DNA from: Clostridia bacterium
GTDB lineage: Bacteria > Bacillota > Clostridia > DSM-8532
NCBI GenBank assembly: GCA_026418215.1
Contig: JAOABT010000211.1
Location: 1 to 8,749, forward strand
Reading direction: 5' to 3'
Length of the DNA: 8,749 nucleotides
How positions within the stretch are numbered: the first letter of the stretch is position 1; each line of letters starts with the position of its first letter. This document shows positions 1-6,165 of the stretch, one piece after another. Made by a program: the position numbers and the translations under genes. The notes under the pieces are model-generated. The model was not told where the DNA came from. It made no database searches and saw only the letters and a program-made list of their open reading frames with translations.

Positions 1-33
1 TCTCGTGGGCTCGGAGATGTGTATAAGAGACAG
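1..33. other. Illumina Nextera adapter remnant (artefact)
   Basis: The first 33 bases match the Nextera Read 2 transposase adapter lacking only its first G. They end in the 19-bp Tn5 mosaic end at 15-33 (AGATGTGTATAAGAGACAG). This is library-preparation sequence left untrimmed at a contig end, not genomic DNA. Genomic sequence begins at base 34, inside adhE. Confidence 0.97.
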
Positions 34-1525
34 AGCCGAGCTTGACCATAAAGGGGTCGGTGACGATAAAGGCACGGCTGATGTCGGGCATGTCCTTTAA
101 ATACTGGGTTGCGCCGTACTCAAAGTAAATCTTGCCGGGAATTTTGAACCACTGCATATTGTTTCGTCTCCTCGCCATTCTTTTCTTGTTGATCAGGTTG
201 ACAGCGGATACGTTGGCCGTTGTAGAGTTATGGCCGTAGGAGCCGCAGCCAAGCGTCAAGGATGGCATGTTGGTGTTATAGATATCGCCGATGGCACCAT
301 GTGTGGAAGGAGAATTCACAATCAATCTTCCGGCCTTGATGCGCTTCATGAAAGCCTCAATAACCTTATCATCCTCCGAGTGGATAACAGCTGAGTGACC
401 GAGGCCACCGAATTCCACCATCTGTTCGGCGGTTCTAATACCTTCTTCAAAGCCATCGACAATATAATAGGCTAAAACCGGAGACAGCTTCTCTCTGGAA
501 AGAGGGTACTCAGGCCCAACACCATAAAGCCGTGCGATGAGGATCTTTGTGTTTTCAGGTACTGTGATGCCCGCCATTCTGGCGATGGTCGCAGCACTCT
601 GACCCACAACATTGGGATTCATGGCGCATTTCTTGCAATCGATAGCCGTTGCTGACAATAGCTTGATTTCTTCCTCGTTCAAGAAATAACAATCGTTTTC
701 TTTCATAAAAGCTTCAAATTCGGAAGCAATCTCCCTATCCACAATAACAGCCTGCTCGGAGGCGCAGATCATGCCGTTGTCGAAGGTCTTGGAAAGCATT
801 AAATCGGTTGCGGCGCGCTTCACATCAGCAGTTTTTTCAATATAGCAGGGAACGTTTCCGGGACCGACGCCTAGAGCAGGCTTACCGGTGCTGTAGGCAG
901 CTTCCACCATGCCCGCTCCGCCCGTTGCAAGGATAAGCGCAACGCCAGGGTGATTCATCAATAAGTTTGTAGCCTCTATGGAAGGAGATTCAATCCATTG
1001 AATGCAATGCTCGGGAGCTCCTGCTTCAACAGCCGCATCTCTCATGACTCTTGCGGCCTCAGCGCTGCAGCTCTGGGCACTGGGGTGGAAAGCGAAAATG
1101 ATGGGATTACGGGTCTTTAGTGCGATAAGGGACTTGAACATGGTGGTGGAGGTAGGGTTTGTAACAGGAGTAACACCTGCCACAACCCCCACTGGCTCTG
1201 CTACCTCGACATAGTCCTCGTACTCGTTTTCATGAATAATTCCCACTGTCTTTTCGTTTTTGATGCTGTTATAAATATACTCGGTGGCAAAGAGGTTTTT
1301 AATGATCTTATCCTCGTATACACCGCGTTTGGTTTCTTCAATGGCCAGCTTTGCAAGCCTCATGTGGTTTTCCACACCGGCAACCGACATGGCTTTGATG
1401 ATGGTGTCAATCTGCTCCTGGCTCATGGCAAGGAAGGAATCCAAAGCCCTTTGTCCGTTCTCAACAAGCGTATCAATACTGGTCTTAATGGGGGTATCCT
1501 GTGGTGCTGTTGTTTTCTCTTTCAT
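34..1525 (-). CDS. adhE: Bifunctional acetaldehyde-CoA/alcohol dehydrogenase AdhE, N-terminal part (3' end missing)
   Basis: AdhE reduces acetyl-CoA to acetaldehyde and then to ethanol, consuming two NADH, in the cytoplasm; in other bacteria it forms filaments called spirosomes. The open frame gives 497 residues without a stop. Residues 1 to about 440 are the CoA-acylating aldehyde dehydrogenase domain, with a GVGPGN segment and the catalytic cysteine at Cys254 in FDNGMICASEQ. The linker typical of AdhE starts near residue 456 (NMQWFKIPGKIYFE), so this is the fused enzyme and not a stand-alone aldehyde dehydrogenase. About 370 residues, the iron-dependent alcohol dehydrogenase domain, are missing because the contig ends in adapter sequence at base 33. 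The start ATG has an AGGAGG nine bases upstream (1535-1540). The gene has its own promoter with Rex-like operators, which fits NADH-controlled fermentation. Confidence 0.95.
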
Positions 1526-1560
1526 AAAATGCAACCTCCTTGTGATTAATTTATCATAGT

Positions 1561-1578
1561 TTGTTATTTATTTAACTA
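1561..1578 (-). promoter_or_regulatory. Rex-like operator, site 2 (at the adhE transcription start)
   Basis: On the minus strand this reads TAGTTAAATAAATAACAA, which matches TTGTTAA-N4-TTAACAA at 12 of 14 defined positions. It begins about where transcription should start. Its centre is 34 bp from that of site 1, a little over three helical turns. Confidence 0.65.
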
Positions 1579-1583
1579 TTTCG

Positions 1584-1612
1584 AGTATAATACTTTGTTA
1601 AACAATTATCAA
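1584..1612 (-). promoter_or_regulatory. Sigma-A-type promoter of adhE
   Basis: Read on the minus strand, a -35 box TTGATA (1607-1612) is followed by a 17-bp spacer and a -10 box TATACT (1584-1589). Each box matches the consensus at 5 of 6 positions. Transcription should start near 1577, giving a leader of about 50 bases before the adhE ATG. Confidence 0.8.
1595..1612 (-). promoter_or_regulatory. Rex-like operator, site 1 (in adhE promoter spacer)
   Basis: On the minus strand this reads TTGATAATTGTTTAACAA. It matches the known Rex operator TTGTTAA-N4-TTAACAA at 13 of 14 defined positions. It covers the -35 box and most of the spacer, so a bound Rex dimer would block RNA polymerase. Rex leaves its site when the NADH/NAD+ ratio rises, and adhE is a well-established Rex target in Firmicutes. 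Confidence 0.78.
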
Positions 1613-1703
1613 TTAGAGCTAATGTTAAATTATTCACACACTAAGGGATTCCTTTTATGCAAAAAGACAAATACGGATTGGCCTGCCCGGTAACGTTCTA
1701 TTA

Positions 1704-2189
1704 TCATGTAGATTTTTCATATAGAATATCTATTTCGTGGTCATCCGGTTCCTGGAACTGCTCGTTAAAGAGCTGCTTCATATTTTCGTCAATGTAATAA
1801 TCTTGAGTTTCACCGTTTTTTAGACTCTCGTTTCGCTTTTCGATGTTGCCACACCAGGCCTCCTGCGATACCCTGATATAGTGCAGCTCTGTTTCAATTC
1901 CTTTACCGGCAAAATATTGTTTTAGGCTTTGCCGTTCCGAATGCGTCCAAAACCCAAAATCCAATATCACATTGGTATTTGCTGCGACAATCTGTTCGGC
2001 TAGTTGATAAAGATAGCTCTTGACCTTTTCCAAGATCATGCGATGCTTATCGCCCAACTGTTCTTCAAATAGCTCCAGCATTAATTTATCGCAAGATAAG
2101 ACAACAGCGTTGTACTTCTGCTTGATTTGATTGGCATAAGTACTCTTACCACTACATATTTTCCCGCATAACAAAACAATTTTAGCCAT
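1704..2189 (-). CDS. P-loop kinase-like ATP-binding protein (AAA_33 / zeta-toxin-like fold)
   Basis: This is a 161-residue soluble protein with an N-terminal Walker A motif, GKICSGKST (residues 9-17). A conserved-looking Asp34 in SCDKLM and a strand ILDFGFW (75-81) followed by an Arg-rich helix are features of small P-loop kinases that phosphorylate small molecules or nucleic-acid ends. The substrate cannot be told from the sequence. I chose the ATG at 2189 because GAGG lies five bases upstream; a GTG at 2195 would add two residues and is possible. It stands alone, with no partner antitoxin gene visible. Sampled 60-base stretches have about 40% GC against about 55% in lysA, which hints at different ancestry. 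No clear promoter or terminator was found. The family assignment is good; the function is unknown. Confidence 0.8.
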   Translation of the reverse strand: MAKIVLLCGKICSGKSTYANQIKQKYNAVVLSCDKLMLELFEEQLGDKHRMILEKVKSYLYQLAEQIVAANTNVILDFGFWTHSERQSLKQYFAGKGIETELHYIRVSQEAWCGNIEKRNESLKNGETQDYYIDENMKQLFNEQFQEPDDHEIDILYEKST

Positions 2190-2377
2190 TTTCACCTCAA
2201 AATCCTACATATCCTCGCTGCTGTCTATAGCAAAGCGGGATGGGCAGGTCTCCATATGACACTTCGCACCGTCCGTGCAGAGACTATCCTATACTCTTTT
2301 TTCTGCATGAGCCTATAAAATCCTTCTCGTCTCAAGATTATCCTTCTCCCTATTTTGTTTATTAACATACCAGCCTT

Positions 2378-2409
2378 AAAGAAAAAAGGATGAGCTTGGC
2401 AGCTCATCC
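2378..2409 (-). terminator. Rho-independent terminator after lysA
   Basis: A perfect 9-bp stem (GGATGAGCT / AGCTCATCC, 2388-2409) has a 4-base loop. On the minus strand it is followed by TTTTTTCTTT (2387-2378). It lies about 55 bp past the lysA stop and closes the regulator-lysA unit. Confidence 0.92.
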
Positions 2410-2464
2410 AGATCAATTGAACTAAGAAGGGATTTATCATGTAAAAAGTCATAAACATAAGAAA

Positions 2465-3685
2465 TTAGTAAACAAAGTTCTGAACAAGGGATTCGAGGGT
2501 GTCTCTCCTTCTGATTAAGCGGTCCTTTCCATCGAGACCGATCATGACCTCCGCAGGACGCAGGCGGCAGTTGTAGTTGGAGGACATGGCATATCCGTAG
2601 GCTCCGGCATTAGACACAACGAGAATATCGCCAAGCTCTGCCTTTTGGAGCTTACGGCTGCGGGCGAGGATATCACCGCTCTCGCAGATGTTTCCTACGA
2701 CTGTGACGACTTCATGGTCCGCAGCAGTATTTTGCTGATTCTTCTTCACCAAGGTCACCTCATGGTGTGAATCGTACATGGCTGGCCTGATGAGAACATT
2801 AAAGCCAATGTCTGTACCGACGTAAGTGGTCTCATAGTTTTGCTTGACGGAATGAACGGTTCCCAGAAGGATTCCGCATTCAGCCACAATATAGCGGCCT
2901 GGCTCAAGCTTGAAGGTTACCTCCTTGTTGGGATAGTCCTTTAAAAACTCGGAAAGCACGCTATCAAGATCAACGCTCAGCTTCTTAAGATCCAAACGGT
3001 TATCCTCGGGCTTGTAGGGCACACCGAAGCCGCCGCCAAGATCGATAAAGGAAAGATTCGGGAATTCCCTGGCAATTTCAAGGAGCGAGCGAATGCTGTC
3101 CACATAAACCTTTCCGTCTAGGAACAGAGAGCCGATGTGCTGGTTGATACCGGCCAAGGTCAGGTTGTATTTTGAGAGAATGGCCTTAACCTCAGGGACA
3201 AACTCGCGCTGTACGCCAAATTTGGTTTTCTTTCCTGCTGTTACCACCTTTTCATGGTGGCCCGCTCCTATGCCGGGGTTGAACCTCACGGCAACCTTGC
3301 CGCCGGGGTTGATCTGCCCGACCATCTCAAGCTGGGAGAGGGAATCCACGCTGATCATAATGCCGCGGTCAATGGCAAAACGCATTTCTTCGGCCGATAC
3401 GTTGTTGCTGATGTAGAAGATGCGGTTGCTCTCAAAGCCCGCAAGCTGCTCGACATAGATCTCGCCCGGGGACATGGCATCCACATCCAGGCCTTCCTCA
3501 CGGACAATCTTCAAAAGGTCCAGATTGGTATTGGCCTTGGCCGAGTAATTGACTCTCAGGCGTTTATTGGGAAGAAGGCTCTTAACCTCTCTGCAGCGTT
3601 CGCGCAAAACGGCTTCAGAATATACATACAGGGGTGTTCCATACTTTTCCTGCAATCTTATGACATCTTCTTGCTTTAAGAACAT
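2465..3685 (-). CDS. lysA: Diaminopimelate decarboxylase
   Basis: LysA removes CO2 from meso-diaminopimelate to give L-lysine, the last step of lysine synthesis, using pyridoxal phosphate (PLP). The 406-residue protein has the family landmarks in order: the PLP-binding lysine Lys50 in NYSAKAN, HIGS at 183-186, the glycine-rich phosphate loop GGGFG at 217-221, EPGRY at 261-265, the active-site cysteine Cys334 in CESGD, and GAYGYAMSSNYN near 361-372. Length is normal for the family. I chose the ATG at 3685 because AAGGAG sits seven bases upstream. An in-frame ATG at 3703 adds six residues but lacks a good ribosome site. That AAGGAG lies in the last codons of the upstream regulator, whose stop is only four bases before this start, so the two genes are probably translated together. 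No lysine riboswitch precedes the unit. Confidence 0.95.
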   Translation of the reverse strand: MFLKQEDVIRLQEKYGTPLYVYSEAVLRERCREVKSLLPNKRLRVNYSAKANTNLDLLKIVREEGLDVDAMSPGEIYVEQLAGFESNRIFYISNNVSAEEMRFAIDRGIMISVDSLSQLEMVGQINPGGKVAVRFNPGIGAGHHEKVVTAGKKTKFGVQREFVPEVKAILSKYNLTLAGINQHIGSLFLDGKVYVDSIRSLLEIAREFPNLSFIDLGGGFGVPYKPEDNRLDLKKLSVDLDSVLSEFLKDYPNKEVTFKLEPGRYIVAECGILLGTVHSVKQNYETTYVGTDIGFNVLIRPAMYDSHHEVTLVKKNQQNTAADHEVVTVVGNICESGDILARSRKLQKAELGDILVVSNAGAYGYAMSSNYNCRLRPAEVMIGLDGKDRLIRRRDTLESLVQNFVY

Positions 3686-3689
3686 AGCC

Positions 3690-4391
3690 TTACTCCTTTT
3701 CATTCTTAGTCAGCTCAATGAGCCTTATTTCGTTTTTAAGGGCGTCCTTGAAAAGGTCCACCAAATTCTTTTTCTGGGAAAACAGACAAGTGGAGTGGGT
3801 CTTATCGCCAATGTCGCCCGTAAGGACAACATGGGAATCCGCTATAAGCCTGATCTGCTCCTGTTCTTTCTCGGTAAAATAGAGCGTTGCACCGCTTAAA
3901 GAAAAAGGCGGGTTAGTGATGAGAACCACCTTGATTTTCCGGTCCACCGCATCCTTAACCTCCCCAAGAACCTCATCCAACACCGCATGGGAAACAGAAA
4001 GGTAGACCCGCTCCTTGGCATTCTTAATAATGGTGCGCATTTTATCGAGTATGTGACGCTCACCCTTAATGGTGATATAGCCCTCTTCTTCCTCAACACG
4101 GCGTGTCATGGCTTTTTGAAGAAAGGCCTTGATTTCCTGTATTTCACCGATCTTATTTTCGCAAAATTCACCTATGGCCACGGGGGTATAACGTGTCGCC
4201 GTTCCTTCAATAATATGAGCGGCGCCTTTTTCCACTAAGCCTGCCAGGGCGGTGTAGGTGTTGGAGCGTGAGATACCCGAAAGCTTGGATACTTCATAGC
4301 CCGTCAGGGGTCCCTCGGACGAAAGCAGGGCATAAACCGTTGCCTCTTGCCTGGAAAGCTGAAGCTTGACGAGAGATTCCACAACGTCCAT
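3690..4391 (-). CDS. TrmB-family transcriptional regulator
   Basis: This is a 233-residue DNA-binding protein. Residues 5-75 form a winged helix-turn-helix of the TrmB type, with a recognition segment around GISRSNTYTALAGLVEKG (39-56). A helical linker at 75-100 probably dimerises. Residues 105-228 resemble the PLD-like C-terminal domain of TrmB proteins, which binds a small-molecule effector. Known TrmB members mostly respond to sugars, but this one is first in a two-gene unit with lysA, so a ligand linked to lysine, diaminopimelate or cell-wall metabolism is a reasonable guess. The start ATG has AAGGAG eight bases upstream. A strong promoter and an imperfect inverted repeat lie just before it, suggesting autoregulation. 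The family call is firm; the ligand is unknown. Confidence 0.87.
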   Translation of the reverse strand: MDVVESLVKLQLSRQEATVYALLSSEGPLTGYEVSKLSGISRSNTYTALAGLVEKGAAHIIEGTATRYTPVAIGEFCENKIGEIQEIKAFLQKAMTRRVEEEEGYITIKGERHILDKMRTIIKNAKERVYLSVSHAVLDEVLGEVKDAVDRKIKVVLITNPPFSLSGATLYFTEKEQEQIRLIADSHVVLTGDIGDKTHSTCLFSQKKNLVDLFKDALKNEIRLIELTKNEKE

Positions 4392-4411
4392 ATGATCAGC
4401 TCCTTAGTATT

Positions 4412-4435
4412 TAGTAGTTCTATTTAGGAACACTA
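4412..4435 (-). promoter_or_regulatory. Imperfect inverted repeat over the -10 box, possible operator
   Basis: The arms TAGTAGTTC (4412-4420) and GAACACTA (4428-4435) are complementary except for one extra base, and a 7-base AT-rich centre separates them. The repeat overlaps the -10 box and the expected transcription start. It would suit repression, perhaps by the TrmB-family protein encoded directly downstream. The repeat is seen; its role is inferred. Confidence 0.4.
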
Positions 4436-4460
4436 TACCGCATTGTTATGGACTTGTCAA
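4432..4460 (-). promoter_or_regulatory. Strong sigma-A-type promoter of the regulator-lysA unit
   Basis: On the minus strand, TTGACA (4455-4460, perfect) is followed by a 17-bp spacer and TATAGT (4432-4437, 5 of 6). Transcription should start near 4425, leaving a leader of about 35 bases. That is too short for a lysine riboswitch. Confidence 0.88.
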
Positions 4461-4465
4461 CAGCA

Positions 4466-4498
4466 TAAAAAAGAAGGAGGCAGGTAACCTGCTTCCTT
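4466..4498 (-). terminator. Rho-independent terminator after the Gln-rich small protein gene
   Basis: An 11-bp stem with one G-T wobble (4474-4484 with 4488-4498) and a 3-base loop is followed on the minus strand by CTTTTTTA. It lies 25 bp past the stop at 4524 and ends just before the -35 box of the next promoter, cleanly separating the two transcripts. Confidence 0.88.
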
Positions 4499-4523
4499 TT
4501 CTCATGAGTCTTCTAGCGCTATT

Positions 4524-4811
4524 TTAAAAAGTGTTCCGTCCGCCGCCATTATTTGCGCCTGCGGTGCCACCGCCTGCAGCGCCAGCTCCGCCTGCACCAC
4601 CAAAGCCTGCTGTGCCTGTGATGCTATTAAGCTGCTGGTCCATTTGGTTACAAAGCGTGGAGATCTGGCTAAGCTGCTTAGCCGCGTTGGCTTCAGTCTG
4701 TGACAGGCTCTGGAGAACCTGCTGGTTGTTCCTCTCGTTCTGCTCCATCTGTCTTACAACGTCCTGAATAGAGGAAATCTGCTGCCTGATCTGATTAATA
4801 TTCTGATCCAT
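4524..4811 (-). CDS. Small Gln-rich coiled-coil protein with Gly/Ala tail, function unknown
   Basis: This is a 95-residue protein I do not recognise. Residues 1-65 are rich in Gln, Asn and Ser with hydrophobic residues spaced as in an amphipathic helix or coiled coil. There is one cysteine at Cys54. Residues 66-91 are a low-complexity Gly/Ala/Asn tail (for example GFGGAGGAGAAGGG), and the protein ends GGGRNTF. There is no signal peptide or membrane segment. I chose the ATG at 4811 because AGGGG lies ten bases upstream; in-frame ATGs at 4829 and 4838 would add residues but lack a ribosome site. It appears to be a single-gene transcript with its own terminator. Such a helix-plus-glycine-tail layout occurs in self-assembling or surface-associated proteins, including some spore proteins, but that is only an analogy. 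Confidence 0.72.
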   Translation of the reverse strand: MDQNINQIRQQISSIQDVVRQMEQNERNNQQVLQSLSQTEANAAKQLSQISTLCNQMDQQLNSITGTAGFGGAGGAGAAGGGTAGANNGGGRNTF

Positions 4812-4930
4812 CTTTGTAATTCCCCTCATAAATTTCATTGTTGTACAACGGAATTAGTTTGAGCATTTCAGAGCGAGGGTATTCGAGTGCTTTTTGTCAG
4901 CGGATGCGTATTTTGGTTTTTACGGCATTT

Positions 4931-4964
4931 AAAAACAAAAAGCCCGAAGCACGAGACTTCAGCG
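4931..4964 (-). terminator. Probable terminator after the glutaredoxin-like gene
   Basis: On the minus strand an imperfect stem (GCTGAAG with CTTCGGGC, one bulged G and one G-T pair, 7-base loop) is followed by TTTTTGTTTTT. It begins about 25 bp past the stop at 4990. Confidence 0.68.
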
Positions 4965-4989
4965 TTTGGTCTTAACTTTACTTAAACTG

Positions 4990-5253
4990 TCAATCGTTGC
5001 AAGCCGCTTCGAAGACACGCCTGACATCCTCTTTTGAGGCTGCGCCCTCGTGTATCTTCTCATTTTCCACATAATAGCTGGGCACATAATAGTAGTCGTA
5101 GCGCTCAGCCGTATCAGGGTCCAGGGTTTCATCAATAACATTTAAAGAGACATCCCTATATTTCGGTGTTTCCTTCATAAGCTCCTCCATGTAACGCTTG
5201 GCTCTCTGGCAATAGGGACAGGATTCCATAATAAACATAAGCACCGGTTTCAT
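4990..5253 (-). CDS. Glutaredoxin-like thiol-disulfide protein (CPYC)
   Basis: This is an 87-residue cytoplasmic protein with a single thioredoxin-fold domain. The first strand VLMFIM leads to the active-site motif CPYC (Cys12, Cys15). The cis-proline that packs against it is Pro58 in YYVPSYYV. A third cysteine, Cys85, is near the C-terminus. CPYC is the classic dithiol glutaredoxin motif, so reduction of disulfides or of glutathione or bacillithiol-type mixed disulfides is likely, although many Clostridia lack glutathione and may use another reductant. The start ATG has GGGAG about ten bases upstream and overlaps the stop of a 19-codon ORF by ATGA. A probable terminator follows. The fold is well supported; the partner is unknown. 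Confidence 0.85.
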   Translation of the reverse strand: MKPVLMFIMESCPYCQRAKRYMEELMKETPKYRDVSLNVIDETLDPDTAERYDYYYVPSYYVENEKIHEGAASKEDVRRVFEAACND

Positions 5254-5309
5254 CGGTTTTCCACTCCCAGTGTTTTTATGTTATTATGCCTCAAAAGCCT
5301 CGTTTTCAT
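5250..5309 (-). CDS. Possible 19-residue leader ORF overlapping the glutaredoxin start
   Basis: The frame encodes MKTRLLRHNNIKTLGVENR. An AGGAAGG lies seven bases before its ATG, a better ribosome site than that of the following gene. Its TGA overlaps the glutaredoxin ATG in the sequence ATGA, a common arrangement for translational coupling. The ORF is too short to show a family. It may be a leader peptide or chance. Confidence 0.3.
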   Translation of the reverse strand: MKTRLLRHNNIKTLGVENR

Positions 5310-5347
5310 GTATGAACCTTCCTATTACGTCGAAGATTTGCAAGGAA

Positions 5348-5440
5348 TTATTTATATCGCAACAAAACTGTTTTAATGATCTTCTCCAAGCGTCTGCCCT
5401 TGGTTTTGTCCACCACCGCCGTCAGATCATTGGGAACCAT
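5348..5440 (-). CDS. Possible 30-codon ORF, in frame after the HD-protein stop
   Basis: This short frame begins at an ATG 12 bases past the HD-domain gene's TGA and is in the same reading frame. The 30 residues are basic and look like an amphipathic helix near the end (LEKIIKTVLLRYK). No good ribosome site is seen. It could be a small gene, a decayed former C-terminus of the HD protein, or chance. Confidence 0.2.
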   Translation of the reverse strand: MVPNDLTAVVDKTKGRRLEKIIKTVLLRYK

Positions 5441-5452
5441 TACAACCCGAAT

Positions 5453-6067
5453 TCAGCGCGTACAGGCATTAATGAAATTCTGCATGGTGTCAAGCTCCTT
5501 TTTGACATCCTGCTCCATGCCCCGGCCCAGCCGGTCACATAAGCCCAGAAGCGCGATCTCCCGGATGTCCACCTGTCTCTTCATCTCATCCAGATTGGCA
5601 AAGGGAAGCTTATTGGTCACGAAAAGAATCTGCATGTGCCAGCGCACAAGGCGTGAAACCTTTGTAACAAAAGCGCTGTCATCGGTGAAGCACTCCAGAA
5701 ACTCCCGGGCTAGCTTCTCCCCCGCCTTATCGTGGTCATAAGAGGTGATTCGACCATTTCGAAGCCTTGTTGTCGTGGCCTTTCCGGTGTCATGCAGAAG
5801 GGCGGCCCACATAAAGACACGCTGATCGCCGCTCTGACCCTTCACCTCGGCCGCATGGTCGAGCACCAGCATGGTATGATTCCACACGCTGCCCTCGGGG
5901 TGGTGCTTCGGCGACTGGTCTACCTTCTTTAAGCGGCTGATAATGGTAAACGGATGCTCATTCAAAAAGGTATCGGTCTCAATGATTTCATTAAAATAGC
6001 CTGATGGCTTCTTATCCTGTAAAAGATGCCGTTCCAGCTCCTGGAACAGCCTTTGATCCTGATGCAT
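5453..6067 (-). CDS. HD-domain metal-dependent phosphohydrolase (tRNA nucleotidyltransferase HD-like)
   Basis: This is a 204-residue soluble protein with one HD domain. Putative metal ligands appear in order: His55/His56 in HHPEGSVWNH (55-64), the defining pair His92-Asp93 in LLHDTGK, YDHDKAG (110-116), His144 in VRWHM, and Asp178 in LCDRLGRG. The pattern resembles the HD domain attached to bacterial CCA-adding enzymes, but no nucleotidyltransferase domain is present. The expected activity is hydrolysis of a phosphate ester in a nucleotide or RNA; the substrate is unknown. I chose the ATG at 6067 because AAAAGGA lies eight bases upstream; an ATG at 6097 would add ten residues but has no ribosome site. 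It follows zur by 98 bp with no terminator between them, so it may be read from the zinc operon. Confidence 0.85.
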   Translation of the reverse strand: MHQDQRLFQELERHLLQDKKPSGYFNEIIETDTFLNEHPFTIISRLKKVDQSPKHHPEGSVWNHTMLVLDHAAEVKGQSGDQRVFMWAALLHDTGKATTTRLRNGRITSYDHDKAGEKLAREFLECFTDDSAFVTKVSRLVRWHMQILFVTNKLPFANLDEMKRQVDIREIALLGLCDRLGRGMEQDVKKELDTMQNFINACTR

Positions 6068-6085
6068 GGCTCTCATCCTTTTTTT

Positions 6086-6101
6086 GCATGATTGCATGAT
6101 T
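6086..6101. repeat. Tandem octamer, two copies of GCATGATT
   Basis: Two exact head-to-tail copies of GCATGATT lie at 6086-6093 and 6094-6101, just upstream of the HD-gene start codon. It is too short to assign a role, and may be replication slippage. Confidence 0.5.
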
Positions 6102-6165
6102 TGTTTTCCGATTCTTCAAGTTAGCATCGGGCAACTTATCTTTAGGATGCCCAGAAAGAAGCACT

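Noticed and set aside
1002..1559. Plus-strand open frames across the start of adhE
   Set aside because: They are shadows of adhE, which shows catalytic motifs, a ribosome site and a promoter on the other strand.
1613..1703. Terminator after the kinase gene
   Set aside because: Only 4-bp stems without a following T-run were found.
2225..2458. Minus-strand 77-codon frame between lysA and the kinase gene
   Set aside because: It runs through the lysA terminator hairpin, has no convincing ribosome site, and its product has no protein-like pattern. Apart from the terminator, I see nothing clear in 2190-2464.
3135..3899. Plus-strand open frames inside lysA and the regulator
   Set aside because: They are antisense shadows of well-supported genes.
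4392..4431. Lysine riboswitch upstream of the lysA unit
   Set aside because: The leader is only about 35 bases, far shorter than an L-box aptamer, and shows no such structure.
4531..4767. Plus-strand Pro-rich frame opposite the Gly/Ala tail
   Set aside because: The proline richness simply mirrors the glycine codons on the opposite strand.
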